From Aquabacterium sp. NJ1 (GTDB lineage: Bacteria; Pseudomonadota; Gammaproteobacteria; Burkholderiales; Burkholderiaceae_C), in contig NZ_JRKM01000001.1 of assembly GCF_000768065.1 (NCBI RefSeq), forward strand, positions 248,001-312,000: a stretch of 64,000 nt of DNA, read 5' to 3'. This document shows, in pieces, positions 35,203 to 45,664 of the stretch. How positions within the stretch are numbered: position 1 is the stretch's first letter; every line of letters starts with the position of its first letter. The position numbers and the translations under genes were made by a program. The notes beneath the pieces are model-generated. The model saw only the letters and a program-made list of their open reading frames with translations. It searched no databases and was not told where the DNA came from.

Positions 35203-36273
35203 TCACAGTGGTTTGAGCTGATCCGCGGGGCAGCCTTGCTGCAGCCAGGCTTGCCATTCGTCGGCCAGTACGGCGGCGCGGGCCACGGCTTCGGTCCAGG
35301 CCTGGACGCGCTGCTCGTAGTTCAGGCGCTTGAAGTCATTGCGATCAGGCAGCTTGCCGCCGGGCAGCGTGGCCACCCATTGCGGGTTGGGCGCCAGCAG
35401 CACCATGTTGTCCAGCCAGGGGCTGGCGCGGTGGCGCCACTTCAGGGCCTTGTCGAGCCAGCCGGGCACAACCTGGCGCTGAAAGTGCGGATACAGCACC
35501 AGCCCTTTGTCCATGGCCGAGTAGTGCCAGTGGAAGTGGTAGTCCACGATGCCGCCGTCCCAATGGGACCCACGCACGGCGCCGGGGATGTCGTTGACCG
35601 CCTCCAGCATGAAGGGGATGCTGCAGGAGGCCAGCATGGCGGGCATGAAGTTGGCCTGATCCAGCTCCACACGGCCTGTGGGCAGGTCGTTCAAAGGCAC
35701 GGGCAAAGGCTCGCCGCGCGTTGAAAAAACCGTGCGCTCCAGAAACAGGCCAACTGCCTTTCTGGTCAGGGCATTGCCCAGCGCCAGGCCGGTGAAACCC
35801 AGTGCCGTGCGCGATGGCGAACCGCGTCGCAACACCTGCCGACCGCGCGAGGTCAGGATGTGCAACTGGTAGCGCGGGTGGTGCAACATGCCCTCCACGC
35901 TGTCGCCAAAGAAGGACTTGAGCGTATCGGTGAAGCCCGCCGTGATGCGCTGCGCAGAAGGCATCTTGCGCCCCACCTCGGGCTCGATGTTCTGCTGGAT
36001 GTAGCCATAGGCCAGATCCTTGAAGGCCTGCAAGGGGTCGGCCATCGCCGCGGTAGCCATGCGCCAGGCGCCGATGGAAGCGCCCACCAGGTGCACGGTG
36101 TGCCCGCCCTGAGGCAGCCATTGCCCGAACAGGTGCTGATCCAGGTGGTTGAGGATCAGGCCCTTGGGGCCGCCTGCGGCAGCCGGGACCAGACGCACGT
36201 CTTGCGGGCTCAGGCCGTTGGCCTCGATGTGCCGGCGCGCGCGCTCGCCAGCATGGATGTGCAATGCCTTCAT
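35203..36273 (-). CDS. Patatin-like phospholipase family protein
   Basis: A 356-residue lipid hydrolase-like protein. The nucleophile elbow GASIGAW (GxSxG) is near residues 64-70, preceded by an oxyanion-type AAAGGPKGLILN, and the catalytic Asp is in WDGGIVDYH (DGG) near 240. It has no signal peptide, so it should act in the cytoplasm or be exported by another route. The start was placed at ATG 36273, which gives the conserved start KALHIHAGERAR. It lies 22 bases downstream of the start of the neighbouring CorC gene on the same strand. Confidence 0.85.
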   Translation of the reverse strand: MKALHIHAGERARRHIEANGLSPQDVRLVPAAAGGPKGLILNHLDQHLFGQWLPQGGHTVHLVGASIGAWRMATAAMADPLQAFKDLAYGYIQQNIEPEVGRKMPSAQRITAGFTDTLKSFFGDSVEGMLHHPRYQLHILTSRGRQVLRRGSPSRTALGFTGLALGNALTRKAVGLFLERTVFSTRGEPLPVPLNDLPTGRVELDQANFMPAMLASCSIPFMLEAVNDIPGAVRGSHWDGGIVDYHFHWHYSAMDKGLVLYPHFQRQVVPGWLDKALKWRHRASPWLDNMVLLAPNPQWVATLPGGKLPDRNDFKRLNYEQRVQAWTEAVARAAVLADEWQAWLQQGCPADQLKPL

Positions 36274-36335
36274 GGACACAGAGAATAGCCCAGCCTCCAT
36301 GGCCTTGGCGCATGGGATGAGCAAGCCATGAGGTG

Positions 36336-37211
36336 TCAGGCGGTGCCGATGCCAAGCCATGCACGCGCCGCGTGCGACATGTAGCGATCAGGCACCCAGA
36401 TGTGGCCAACACGCCAGGCAAGATCGCGGGCGTGCAAGGGCTTGACCACCACCGCACTCGGCAGGCGCTGCCGCGTCAGCAGAGGCTCGGGCAACAAGGC
36501 CGTGCCCATACCTGCCATGGCCATGGACAGCAGGAAATCCCACTGGCCGCTCTGGGCGATGACCTCGGGCTGCACGCCGGCCTCATCAAACGCATCACGC
36601 AAACGGCGCGTCAGAGCGTAGTCGTCGCCCAGCATGACCACGGGCTGCTGGTGCAAGGCGGCCAGGCCGGGGCGCTTGAGCCTAGCCCAAGGCGCGTCAG
36701 GCGAACCCACCAGGCAGATCTGGTAACGCCCCATTTCATGGGAGGCGAGGCCCTCGCCTGGCTCGGTGGGCAGCACGGTCACGCCGAGTTCCAGCTCACC
36801 GCTGCGCACACGTTGCTCGATGACTTGCCCACCCGCTTCCACGATGTTCAGCTTCACATGCGGATAGCGTGCCTTGTAGCGCTGGATGAGCGGCGGGAAG
36901 AAGATGTTCACCATGGGCGGGATGCCGATCGTCAACTCGCCCCGGGCGATATCAGACAGATCCGCCACGTCGCGGTTCAAACGCTGCACGACGGCCAGCG
37001 CTTCTTGAGCGCGCTCGAACACGATCTGGCCGGCATCGGTCAGCCGCACCGTGCGGCCCTCCCGGATCAGCAGCGCCTGCCCGACTTCATCTTCCAGCTG
37101 GCGCACCATCTTGCTCACGGTGGACTGCGTGACGTACAGGTGCGATGCCGCCGTCGTGAAGCTGCGTTGGCGGGCGGTTTCCACGAAATAGCGCAAGGCC
37201 CTCAGGTCCAT
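36336..37211 (-). CDS. LysR-type transcriptional regulator
   Basis: A 291-residue regulator: winged HTH at residues 1-60 (MDLRALRYFVETARQRSF, then QSTVSKMVRQLE) and a periplasmic-binding-like effector domain from about residue 90 (GELTIGIPPMVN). AAGGAG stands seven bases before the ATG at 37211. It is divergent from the CoA-transferase gene, 153 bases away, and an ATGC-AAA-GCAT dyad lies between them, so it very probably controls that gene and itself. Confidence 0.92.
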   Translation of the reverse strand: MDLRALRYFVETARQRSFTTAASHLYVTQSTVSKMVRQLEDEVGQALLIREGRTVRLTDAGQIVFERAQEALAVVQRLNRDVADLSDIARGELTIGIPPMVNIFFPPLIQRYKARYPHVKLNIVEAGGQVIEQRVRSGELELGVTVLPTEPGEGLASHEMGRYQICLVGSPDAPWARLKRPGLAALHQQPVVMLGDDYALTRRLRDAFDEAGVQPEVIAQSGQWDFLLSMAMAGMGTALLPEPLLTRQRLPSAVVVKPLHARDLAWRVGHIWVPDRYMSHAARAWLGIGTA

Positions 37212-37242
37212 GGTCGGGCTCCTTAACGTATGAATTTTATGA

Positions 37243-37253
37243 ATGCAAAGCAT
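37243..37253. promoter_or_regulatory. Dyad in the LysR/CoA-transferase intergenic region
   Basis: ATGC-AAA-GCAT (37243-37253) is a perfect short dyad in an AT-rich stretch between the divergent genes. Location and symmetry suit a LysR recognition site, though the strict T-N11-A form is only approximate. Confidence 0.4.
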
Positions 37254-37364
37254 GAATATAAGTCGCAGCACGAATGCATGCCGATTTCTATACTTGTCCG
37301 CGAATAACGCCCCTCAAACAGGTAGCCGCGCTCACCGACCGCTACCACCGCTCGTGGAGACCAC

Positions 37365-38858
37365 ATGTACGAAGACCGAATCCGCCTGGCCAGCTTGCGC
37401 AACAAGGTGATGTCCGCCCACGACGCGGCCGAACTGTTCGAAAACGGCATGACGGTGGGCATGAGCGGCTTCACGCGGGCGGGTGACTGCAAGGCCGTGC
37501 CCCTGGCGCTGGCAGACCGGGCTCGCCAGGAGCACCTGCAGATCACGCTGATGACAGGCGCCTCGCTGGGCAACGACACGGACAAGACCCTGACCGAGGC
37601 CAATGCCATCTCGCGCCGCCTGCCCTTCCAGGTCGATGCCACGCTGCGCCAGAAGATCAACGCGGGCGAAGTGATGTTCCTGGATCAGCACTTGTCTGAA
37701 ACCGTGGAGCAGCTGCGCAGCAAACAGTTGCCTGGCGTGGACATCGCGGTGATCGAAGCCACGGCCATCACGGAAAACGGCGCCATCGTGCCGACGACTT
37801 CGGTGGGAAACTCGGCCAGCTTCGCCATCCTCGCCAAGAAGGTGATCGTCGAGATCAACCTGAAGATGCCGACGCAGCTCGAAGGCCTGCATGACATCTT
37901 CATCCCCACCTATCGCCCGCACCGCCAGCCCATCCCGCTGATCTCGCCGGAGCAGCGCATTGGCGTGCCGTACATCGCGATCGACCCGGCCAAGATCGCC
38001 GCCATCGTGATCACCGAGAAGGCAGACAGCCCCTCCAATGTGCTGCCACCGGATGCCGAAACGCAGGCCATCGCGGGTCACCTCGACGAGTTCCTGCGCA
38101 ACGAGGTGCGCGTCGGGCGCCTGTCGGCCTCGCTGCAGCCGCTGCAATCGGGCATCGGCACGATTTCCAATGCGGTGCTGCACGGCCTGATCGACTCGCC
38201 CTTCCGGGACATCCGCATGTACTCCGAGGTGCTGCAAGACAGCGCCATCGAGTTGCTGGACAGCGGGCGCATGACCTTCGCGTCGGCTTCGTCCATCACC
38301 TTGTCCAAGCCGACGTACGAGCGCGTGCTCAACCACATCAATGACTACAAGCCGCGCCTGGTGCTGCGCCCACAGGAGATCAGCAACCACCCCGAGGTGA
38401 TCCGCCGCCTGGGCCTGATCACCATCAACACGGCGCTGGAGTTCGACATTTATGGCAACGTGAACTCCACGCACGTGAGCGGCACGCACATGATGAACGG
38501 CATTGGCGGTTCGGGCGACTTTGCGCGCAATGCCCACCTGTCGGTGTTCGTGACCAAGTCGATCGCCAAGGGTGGTGCCATTTCAAGCGTGGTGCCCATG
38601 GTTTCCCACGTGGACCATACCGAGCACGATGTGGACGTGCTGGTGACCGAGCATGGCCTGGCCGATCTGCGGGGCCTGGCGCCGCGCGAGCGGGCGGTGG
38701 AGATCATTCGCCACTGCGCAGACCCCGCCTACCGAGGCGCCCTGGAAGACTATTTCACCACCGCCTGCCGCCTGGGTGGACACACGCCCCACATCCTCAC
38801 GGAAGCGCTGGCCTGGCACGCACGGTTCAACGAATGCGGCACGATGCAGGCGCGCTGA
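37365..38858 (+). CDS. Acetyl-CoA hydrolase/succinate CoA-transferase family
   Basis: A 497-residue class I CoA-transferase. The catalytic Glu is in MYSEVLQDSAIELLDSG near residue 290, and GGSGDFARNAHLS and HVDHTEHDVDVLVTEHGLADLRGL near 380-440 are the family C-terminal motifs; TGASLGNDTD near 63 is also typical. It probably moves CoA between acetyl-CoA and succinate (or acetate and succinyl-CoA), feeding acetate metabolism. It is controlled in all likelihood by the divergent LysR gene. Confidence 0.9.
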   Translation: MYEDRIRLASLRNKVMSAHDAAELFENGMTVGMSGFTRAGDCKAVPLALADRARQEHLQITLMTGASLGNDTDKTLTEANAISRRLPFQVDATLRQKINAGEVMFLDQHLSETVEQLRSKQLPGVDIAVIEATAITENGAIVPTTSVGNSASFAILAKKVIVEINLKMPTQLEGLHDIFIPTYRPHRQPIPLISPEQRIGVPYIAIDPAKIAAIVITEKADSPSNVLPPDAETQAIAGHLDEFLRNEVRVGRLSASLQPLQSGIGTISNAVLHGLIDSPFRDIRMYSEVLQDSAIELLDSGRMTFASASSITLSKPTYERVLNHINDYKPRLVLRPQEISNHPEVIRRLGLITINTALEFDIYGNVNSTHVSGTHMMNGIGGSGDFARNAHLSVFVTKSIAKGGAISSVVPMVSHVDHTEHDVDVLVTEHGLADLRGLAPRERAVEIIRHCADPAYRGALEDYFTTACRLGGHTPHILTEALAWHARFNECGTMQAR

Positions 38859-38884
38859 GCTTGCGCTGAGGATGCGCTGAAGGC
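38852..38884. repeat. Three 11-base direct repeats at the CoA-transferase stop
   Basis: GCGCTGA occurs at 38852, 38863 and 38874, an exact 11-base period (one DNA turn), with variable four-base fillers. The first copy contains the TGA stop of the CoA-transferase gene. The spacing could suit a protein that binds on one helix face, or could be simple slippage. Confidence 0.45.
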
Positions 38885-38905
38885 GCATGTCAAGCGGGCT
38901 TTACC

Positions 38906-38936
38906 TTGAACCTCGGCGCAAGCCGGGGTGACATGC
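38906..38936 (+). promoter_or_regulatory. MerR-type promoter/operator of the metal ATPase
   Basis: TTGAAC (38906-38911) serves as a -35 element and is followed by an imperfect 8-4-8 dyad ACCTCGGC-GCAA-GCCGGGGT (38910-38929) and then a -10-like segment near 38930-38936. A dyad set in a long spacer is the hallmark of MerR/ZntR/CadR/PbrR-controlled promoters. It stands about 50 bases upstream of the P-type ATPase start. No MerR gene is in the window. Confidence 0.55.
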
Positions 38937-38984
38937 CAGAATCGGGTGACACCAGGGCAAGAAGGCCCTCAAGCAGCACCCGTC

Positions 38985-41324
38985 ATGAGCAATTCGACCC
39001 GCCGCCCGATCAACATTCCCATCCGCGTTGAAGCGCCGGTGCAGCGTGAACACCATCACGCGGAACACCAGCACAGTGGCGACGCGTGCTGCTCACATGA
39101 GCACGATCACGGGCACGAACATGGACATGCGCACGCGCAAGAAATCGACTGCTGCGTGCCCGGCGATTTGCTGACGCCGGCGTCGCCCCCACAAGCGGCC
39201 CCCGAGGGCGCCAGCAAGGTCCGGTTCCGCATCGACAAGATGGACTGCCCGACCGAGGAGCGGCTCATCCGCAACCGGCTGGAGCCCATGACGGGCGTGA
39301 TCCGGCTGGACTTCAACCTGCTGGCGCGCGAACTCACCGTTTTTCATGAACTGGAAGGCACGGCCAAGCTGGAGGCCGCGCTGACCGAACTCGACATGGC
39401 GCCCCGCCTGCTCGAAGCCGGGCAAGTCGCCGCGCCCTTGCCTGAGGCCCTGCCGCTTCATGCCCGGTTGCAACTGGGCGCAGCGGGCCTGGCGGCACTG
39501 GGCGCCGAGGCGCTGCACTGGCACATGGGTGAGGAACAGACCTGGGGCGTCGCCTTGCTGGCCGGGCTGGCCGTGGCCCTCGCCGGTGGCCCCACCCTCA
39601 AGAAGGGCTGGATCGCGCTGCGGCACCTCACACTCAACATCTACTTCCTGATGACGCTGGCGGTCGCTGGCGCCGTGCTGATTGGCAACTGGTCCGAGGC
39701 GGCCATGGTGATCGTGCTGTTTGCGATTGCCGAAGCCATTGAAGCGCTGTCGCTGGAGCGAGCACGCAAGGCCGTGCACGCCTTGAGCGCCCTCGCGCCG
39801 GATACCGCCATGGTGTGGCGTCAGTCGCGCTGGCAAAACAGCGAGGTTGGGCACATTGCCGAGGGGGACATGATCATGGTGCGAACCGGCGAGCGCATCG
39901 CGCTGGACGCACGCGTGATCAAAGGCCATGCCAGCGTCAACCAGGCGCCGATCACCGGCGAGAGCATGCCCGTGGACAAGCAGCCTGGTGACACGGTGTA
40001 CGCCGGCACCATCGTGTCGGATGGCGTCATCGAAGCACAGGTCACGGCCACAGCCGGGCACAGCACCCTGGCGCGCATCGCCTCGGCCATCCAGGAAGCG
40101 CAGGCCCAACGCGCACCCACCCAGCGTTTCGTGGATCAGTTCGCGCGCTATTACACGCCCGCCGTGGTCGTGCTGGCCGCTCTGGTCGCGCTGCTGGGGC
40201 CGTGGTTGATCGGTGGCGGAGCCCATCACTGGGTCTACCAGGCACTGGTGTTGCTGGTCATCGCCTGCCCATGCGCGCTGGTGGTGTCCACACCGGTCAC
40301 GGTGGTCAGCGGCCTGGCGAATGCGGCCCGCCAAGGCATCCTCGTCAAAGGGGGCGTGCACCTGGAGCAAGGCCGCCTGATCAAGGCCGTGGCGCTGGAC
40401 AAGACGGGCACCCTGACCAAGGGGCAGCCTGTGCTCACTGACGTGGTGCCGCTTCAGCGCATGAACGCGCAGCACGCTTTGCGCGTGGCTGCCAGCCTGG
40501 AGCAGCGCAGCAGCCACCCCATCGCGCAAGCCCTGGTCGAGGCATGGCGCGAGCGTGATCCACATGGCGCCTTGTGGCCTGTGGATCAGTTCAGCGTGCT
40601 GCCTGGGCTGGGTGTCAAAGGGCGGCTGCAGGATCAGGACTGGCAACTGGGCAACCACCGCCTGGTGGAAGACCTGGGCCTGTGCTCGCCAGAACTGGAA
40701 GCCCGGCTGGAAACCCTGGAGCTGCAAGGCAAGACCGCCTTTGTGCTGATGGACAGCCAGGGGCCGACGGCCGTGCTGACCATGGCTGACACGCCCCGCC
40801 CCGAGAGCCGCCGCGCCATGGAGGCGCTCAAGCAATTGGGCGTGCGGGCCGTGATGCTCACCGGCGACAACCAGGCCACGGCCCAGCACATCGCGCAGCA
40901 ACTTGGCATCGAAGACGTGCGCGGCAACATGCTGCCGGCCGACAAGCTCAAGGCCATTGAAGAGCTAGCACAAACGCACGGCCCCGTGGCCATGGTGGGC
41001 GACGGCGTCAACGACGCCCCTGCCCTGGCGCGCGCCACCGTGGGCATCGCCATGGGCGCCGCAGGCACGGCCACCGCGCTTGAAACGGCGGATGTCGCCA
41101 TCATGGACGACGACCCGCTCAAGGTAGCCCAGTTCATCCGCCTGAGCCAGGCCACCAGCCAAGTGCTCAAGCAGAACATCGCGCTGGCGCTGGGCATCAA
41201 GGCCGTCTTCCTGGCCCTGGCGCTGGCCGGTCAGGCCACCTTGTGGATGGCGGTGTTCGCTGACATGGGCGCCAGCCTGCTGGTGGTGTTCAACGGTTTG
41301 AGGCTGTTGCGCGCCAGAGCCTGA
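38985..41324 (+). CDS. Zn/Cd/Pb-type P1B ATPase (ZntA/CadA-like)
   Basis: A 779-residue heavy-metal exporting ATPase. Residues 22-57 are a His/Cys-rich tail with many HxH pairs, followed by a metal-binding domain (RFRIDKMDCPTEER near 85-98, a CPTE rather than CxxC form). Then come the membrane core, the A-domain TGES near 324, the translocation motif CPC in VIACPCALVVST, the phosphorylation site DKTGT near 472, and GDGVNDAPAL. The CPC plus His-rich tail suggests Zn/Cd/Pb/Co specificity. The ATG at 38985 is preferred; a MerR-like promoter lies just upstream. Confidence 0.93.
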   Translation: MSNSTRRPINIPIRVEAPVQREHHHAEHQHSGDACCSHEHDHGHEHGHAHAQEIDCCVPGDLLTPASPPQAAPEGASKVRFRIDKMDCPTEERLIRNRLEPMTGVIRLDFNLLARELTVFHELEGTAKLEAALTELDMAPRLLEAGQVAAPLPEALPLHARLQLGAAGLAALGAEALHWHMGEEQTWGVALLAGLAVALAGGPTLKKGWIALRHLTLNIYFLMTLAVAGAVLIGNWSEAAMVIVLFAIAEAIEALSLERARKAVHALSALAPDTAMVWRQSRWQNSEVGHIAEGDMIMVRTGERIALDARVIKGHASVNQAPITGESMPVDKQPGDTVYAGTIVSDGVIEAQVTATAGHSTLARIASAIQEAQAQRAPTQRFVDQFARYYTPAVVVLAALVALLGPWLIGGGAHHWVYQALVLLVIACPCALVVSTPVTVVSGLANAARQGILVKGGVHLEQGRLIKAVALDKTGTLTKGQPVLTDVVPLQRMNAQHALRVAASLEQRSSHPIAQALVEAWRERDPHGALWPVDQFSVLPGLGVKGRLQDQDWQLGNHRLVEDLGLCSPELEARLETLELQGKTAFVLMDSQGPTAVLTMADTPRPESRRAMEALKQLGVRAVMLTGDNQATAQHIAQQLGIEDVRGNMLPADKLKAIEELAQTHGPVAMVGDGVNDAPALARATVGIAMGAAGTATALETADVAIMDDDPLKVAQFIRLSQATSQVLKQNIALALGIKAVFLALALAGQATLWMAVFADMGASLLVVFNGLRLLRARA

Positions 41325-41330
41325 AAACAA

Positions 41331-41356
41331 AAGCGCCCGGTTGTAGCCGGGCGCTT
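41331..41356. terminator. Bidirectional terminator between ATPase and tex
   Basis: AAGCGCCCGG (41331-41340) pairs perfectly with CCGGGCGCTT (41347-41356) across a 6-base loop. On the minus strand it is followed by TTTTGTTTTC, ending tex; it also lies right after the ATPase stop. Confidence 0.85.
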
Positions 41357-41398
41357 CCACTGCTGCATGCTCAGGCGCCTCAAGCCGCCCGGCTCAGC

Positions 41399-43744
41399 TC
41401 ATCGCTTGGGCTGCAACTTCGCAAACGCCGCCGCCATGGCGGATTGCCCCTGGGGCTGAGGTGCGCCGCGCCCTGCCCCACCACCACTGCGCTCGTTGCG
41501 CGCCGCCGGCTTGAAGCTGTTGTCTCGCGCGCCACCAGCGGCCTTCTGGCCCGTGGGGGCATCGAGCTTCATGGTCAGCGAGATGCGCTGGCGAGCCAGG
41601 TCCACCTCGATCACCTTGACCTTGACGATGTCACCCGTCTTGACCACCTCGCGCGCGTCACTGACGAACTTGTTGGCCAGCTGGCTCACGTGGACCAGAC
41701 CGTCCTGGTGCACGCCCAGGTCCACGAAGGCGCCGAACTGCGCCACGTTGCTGACCGTGCCCTCCAGCACCATGCCTTCCTTGAGGTCCTTGATGTCTTC
41801 CACGCCATCGTTGAAGCGGGCCACCTTGAAGTCGGGGCGCGGGTCGCGACCGGGCTTTTCCAGCTCACCGATGATGTCCTTGACCGTGATTACGCCAAAC
41901 TTGTCGTCGGCAAACAGCTCGGGTTTGAGCGTGCGCAGCACGTCGCTCTTGCCGATCAGCTCGCTGGCGCTCTTGCCGGTAGAGGTCAGCATCTTTTCGA
42001 CCACCGGGTAGGTCTCGGGGTGCACGCCCGAGATGTCCAGCGGGTTGTCGCCATCGCGGATGCGCAGGAAGCCGGCCGCCTGCTCGAAGGTCTTGGCGCC
42101 CAGGCCAGCCACATCCATCAGCTGCTTGCGGTTCTTGAAAGCACCGTTGGCATCACGCCAGCGCACGATGCTGTTGGCCACGGCCGAGCTCAGGCCCGAC
42201 ACGCGTGACAGCAGCGGCGCCGAGGCGGTGTTCAGGTCCACGCCCACGGAGTTCACGCAGTCTTCGACCACGGCGTCCAGCGTGCGCGCCAGCTCGCTCT
42301 GGTTGACGTCATGCTGGTACTGGCCCACACCAATGCTCTTGGGGTCGATCTTGACCAACTCGGCCAGCGGGTCTTGCAGACGGCGGGCAATGGACACGGC
42401 ACCACGCAAGCTCACGTCCAGCTCGGGCAGCTCCTTGCTGGCGAACTCGGAGGCCGAGTACACCGAGGCACCGGCTTCGGACACCACCACCTTCTCGATG
42501 GGCGTGCCCGGTGCCATCTGCTGGATGCGTTTGATCAGGTCGGCGGCCAGCTTGTCGGTTTCGCGACTGGCCGTGCCATTGCCAATGGCGATCAGGTTGA
42601 CGCCATGCGCCGCACACAGGCGGCCCAGCGTGTGGATGGAGCCTTCCCAGTCCTTGCGCGGCTCGTGCGGGTAGACGGTGGAGGTATCCAGCACCTTGCC
42701 GGTGTCGCTCACCACGGCCACCTTCACACCGGTGCGGATGCCGGGGTCCAGGCCCATCACCACGCGCTTGCCGGCGGGTGCGGCCAGCAACAGGTCACGC
42801 AGGTTTTCAGCAAACACCTTGATGGCGGTGGCTTCAGCCGCCTCGCGCAAGCGGGTGAACAGGTCGCGCTCCAGGCTCAAGGAGAGTTTGACCTTCCAGG
42901 TCCAGGCGATGCATTTGCGGATCAGGTCATCACCCGGGCGCTTCGCATGGCTCCAGCCCAGATGGATGGCGATGCGGCCTTCAGCCATGGTCGGTTTGCC
43001 GGGCACCACTTCTTCGTCCAGCACCAGCTTGGCGTCCAGGATCTCTTGCGTGCGGCCACGGAACACGGCCAGCGCGCGGTGCGAAGGCACGGTGCGGATG
43101 GGCTCGTCGTAATCGAAGTAGTCGCGGAACTTGGCCACGTCCGCATTGTTCTCGTCCTTGCCGGCCATCAGCTTGGACTTGAACAGGCCCTCGCTCCACA
43201 GCCAGTCGCGCATCTTGCCGATCAGGGCAGCGTCTTCGGCCCAGCGTTCCGAGAGGATGTCGCGCACACCGTCCAGCACGGCGAAGGTGTCGGCAAAGCC
43301 GCCATCGGCGTTGATGAAGGCGGCGGCTTCAGCCTGCGGGTCCAGCGTCGGGTCAGCAAACAGCTTGTCGGCCAGCGGCTCCAGGCCGGCTTCTCGGGCG
43401 ATCATGCCCTTGGTGCGCCGCTTTTGCTTGTAAGGCAGGTACAGGTCTTCCAGCTCCTGCTTGGTGGGCGCGATCTCGATGGCCGCACGCAACTCGGGCG
43501 TCAGCTTGCCCTGCTCTTCAATGCTCTTGAGCACGGCCGCGCGGCGGTCTTCCAGCTCGCGCAGGTAACCCAGGCGCGCTTCCAGATCACGCAGCTGCGT
43601 GTCGTCCAGGCCGTCCGTGGCCTCTTTGCGGTAACGGGCGATGAACGGCACCGTGGCGCCACCGTCCAGCAGTTGAACAGCGGCATTGACTTGGGCGGGG
43701 CGAACGTTCAGCTCGGCCGCCAGTTGCATCAGGATCTTGTCCAA
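41399..43744 (-). CDS. tex: Tex transcription accessory protein
   Basis: A 781-residue cytoplasmic nucleic-acid-binding protein. In order: the Tex N-terminal HTH ([20 protein letters not shown] near 37-56), a YqgF/RNaseH-like domain ([16 protein letters not shown] near 332), helix-hairpin-helix motifs ([19 protein letters not shown] and [18 protein letters not shown] near 505-560), and an S1 RNA-binding domain (about 642-712: [19 protein letters not shown]). A low-complexity Gly/Ala/Gln tail ends it. Tex aids transcription and possibly termination; in some pathogens it is needed for toxin expression. Confidence 0.95.
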   Translation of the reverse strand: MDKILMQLAAELNVRPAQVNAAVQLLDGGATVPFIARYRKEATDGLDDTQLRDLEARLGYLRELEDRRAAVLKSIEEQGKLTPELRAAIEIAPTKQELEDLYLPYKQKRRTKGMIAREAGLEPLADKLFADPTLDPQAEAAAFINADGGFADTFAVLDGVRDILSERWAEDAALIGKMRDWLWSEGLFKSKLMAGKDENNADVAKFRDYFDYDEPIRTVPSHRALAVFRGRTQEILDAKLVLDEEVVPGKPTMAEGRIAIHLGWSHAKRPGDDLIRKCIAWTWKVKLSLSLERDLFTRLREAAEATAIKVFAENLRDLLLAAPAGKRVVMGLDPGIRTGVKVAVVSDTGKVLDTSTVYPHEPRKDWEGSIHTLGRLCAAHGVNLIAIGNGTASRETDKLAADLIKRIQQMAPGTPIEKVVVSEAGASVYSASEFASKELPELDVSLRGAVSIARRLQDPLAELVKIDPKSIGVGQYQHDVNQSELARTLDAVVEDCVNSVGVDLNTASAPLLSRVSGLSSAVANSIVRWRDANGAFKNRKQLMDVAGLGAKTFEQAAGFLRIRDGDNPLDISGVHPETYPVVEKMLTSTGKSASELIGKSDVLRTLKPELFADDKFGVITVKDIIGELEKPGRDPRPDFKVARFNDGVEDIKDLKEGMVLEGTVSNVAQFGAFVDLGVHQDGLVHVSQLANKFVSDAREVVKTGDIVKVKVIEVDLARQRISLTMKLDAPTGQKAAGGARDNSFKPAARNERSGGGAGRGAPQPQGQSAMAAAFAKLQPKR

Positions 43745-43831
43745 AAGAAAGCCCTCTCAAACGAGACTCAGTGGTTGAGGGGGCGCAGTTTGCCATAGGC
43801 CCACGCCGGGGCCGGCGGCCTGGACGGCGAA

Positions 43832-45664
43832 TCAGAGCGAGAAGAAGGACACCGCCTGCTGCAGCTCGATGGCTTGCCCGGACAACTCTTCCGACGTGGC
43901 AGCCAGCTCCTCCGAGGCCGCAGCGTTCTGCTGCGTGGCCAGGCTCAGTTGGGCCATCACCCGGTCGATCTGGCCAACCGACTGGTTTTGATCCTGCGAG
44001 GCCACCGAGATCTCCTGCACCAACCCGCTGGTTTTCTGGATCGAGGGTACGATTTCATCTAGCAGCTTGCCCGCATGTTCCGCCGTCGACACGCTGCTGG
44101 ACGCCAGATTGCCGATTTCCCTGGCGGCCTCCTGGCTGCGTTCGGCCAGCTTGCGCACCTCGGCCGCCACCACCGCGAAGCCCTTGCCGTGCTCGCCTGC
44201 TCGCGCCGCTTCAATGGCCGCGTTCAAAGCCAGCAAGTTGGTCTGGTAGGCGATGTCGTCGATGATGCCGATCTTCTGGGCGATCTGCTTCATGGCCTGC
44301 ACGGTCTTGCCCACGGCCTGGCCGCCGTCCACAGCTTCCTTGCTGGCCTTGGCGGCAATGCCATCGGTGATGGTGGCGTTGTCCCGGTTCTGGGCAATGG
44401 AGGTGGCCATGGCCCCAATCGAGGTTGAGACCGCATCCACCGACGTGGCCTGCTCGCTCGCGGAGATCGACAAGGACTGCGCCGTGCTGCTGACCTGATT
44501 GGCGGCGCTCGTCAAGGCCAGCGAGGCGGCATGCACCTGGCTGAGCACGCCAGAGAGCTTGTCGCAACTGGCATTGGCGTCCAGCTTGACCTGGTTGAAG
44601 ACGCCCTGGGCATCTCGCGTGATGCGCTGGCGCAGGTCACCCGAGGCCAGCCCACTGAAGATGCGGCCGATGTCGAAGAAGATGTCGGCGTTGGTTTCCA
44701 TCAAGGCGTTCACGCCGGCGCACATGGCAGCGATCGGGCCGCTCTTGCCCTCCAGCGAGATGCGTTTGGACAAATCCCCGTTCTGGGCGGCAGCCGTCAC
44801 CTGCTGGGCTTGCTCGACGGCGTCACGCAGCATGTTGGCGGCCTTGACCTCGGCCGTCACGTCGGTGGCGTACTTGACGACCTTGAACGGCTTGCCATTC
44901 ATGTCCATGATCGGGTTGTAGGAGGCCTGGATCCAGACCTCCTTGCGGTTCTTGCCAAACCGCTTGTACTGCCCGGCGTCGTACTCGCCCCGCCCCAGCT
45001 TTTCCCAGAAGCGTTGGTATTCAGGGCTGTCACGGTAGGCAGGGTCCACGAACATGGCGTGATGCTGCCCCTTGATATCGGCCAGCGTATAGCCCATCAC
45101 CGCCAGAAAATTGTCATTGGCCCACAGCACGCATCCGTCCAGCCCGAATTCGATCACGGCTTGCGCCTTGCTGATGGCGGCAAGCTGCCCCTCGAAATCG
45201 GCATTGCGCAGCTTCGCCGCGGTGATGTCGGTCGCGTACTTGACCACTTTGACGGGGCGTCCGTTGGTGCCGATGATGGGGTTGTAGGAGGCCTGAATCC
45301 AGACCTCCTTCCCACCCTTGCCCACGCGCTTGTATTCACCAGCGTCGAATTCGCCATGGTTGAGCTTGACCCAGAACTGACGGTACTCGGAGGTGTCCGC
45401 ATAGCCTGGCGCGGCAAACATGCTGTGGTGTCGCCCCTGGATCTCATCCAGCCGGTAACCCATCAGCTTGCAGAAGTTGTCGTTGGCGGTCAGCACCGTG
45501 CCGTCGAGGTTGAACTCGATCACCGCTTGCGCGCGGCTGATCGCGGCAATCTGGGCAGCGTGGTCGCTGGCGACATCACGTTGTGCCTGCAGCGCGTCCA
45601 GATCGGCGCCGGGTCTGAAGAAAGTCTGCAACCAGCGGGGGCGGGCATTTTGAAGGGCGGCCAT
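43832..45664 (-). CDS. Soluble methyl-accepting chemotaxis protein with two PAS domains
   Basis: A 610-residue protein without membrane helices. Two very similar PAS/PAC units stand in series (about residues 38-155 and 160-277), each with [15 protein letters not shown] start, ANDNF and [12 protein letters not shown]; then a HAMP-like linker and an MCP signal hairpin with the conserved tip [26 protein letters not shown] near 470. The lack of membrane segments and the PAS pair suggest cytoplasmic redox or flavin/haem-based sensing. GGAG precedes ATG 45664. No CheR-docking NWETF tail is present. Confidence 0.92.
   Translation of the reverse strand: MAALQNARPRWLQTFFRPGADLDALQAQRDVASDHAAQIAAISRAQAVIEFNLDGTVLTANDNFCKLMGYRLDEIQGRHHSMFAAPGYADTSEYRQFWVKLNHGEFDAGEYKRVGKGGKEVWIQASYNPIIGTNGRPVKVVKYATDITAAKLRNADFEGQLAAISKAQAVIEFGLDGCVLWANDNFLAVMGYTLADIKGQHHAMFVDPAYRDSPEYQRFWEKLGRGEYDAGQYKRFGKNRKEVWIQASYNPIMDMNGKPFKVVKYATDVTAEVKAANMLRDAVEQAQQVTAAAQNGDLSKRISLEGKSGPIAAMCAGVNALMETNADIFFDIGRIFSGLASGDLRQRITRDAQGVFNQVKLDANASCDKLSGVLSQVHAASLALTSAANQVSSTAQSLSISASEQATSVDAVSTSIGAMATSIAQNRDNATITDGIAAKASKEAVDGGQAVGKTVQAMKQIAQKIGIIDDIAYQTNLLALNAAIEAARAGEHGKGFAVVAAEVRKLAERSQEAAREIGNLASSSVSTAEHAGKLLDEIVPSIQKTSGLVQEISVASQDQNQSVGQIDRVMAQLSLATQQNAAASEELAATSEELSGQAIELQQAVSFFSL

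Noticed and set aside
39093..40901. 602-codon minus-strand frame opposite the P-type ATPase
   Set aside because: Antisense shadow; the ATPase motifs on the plus strand are decisive.
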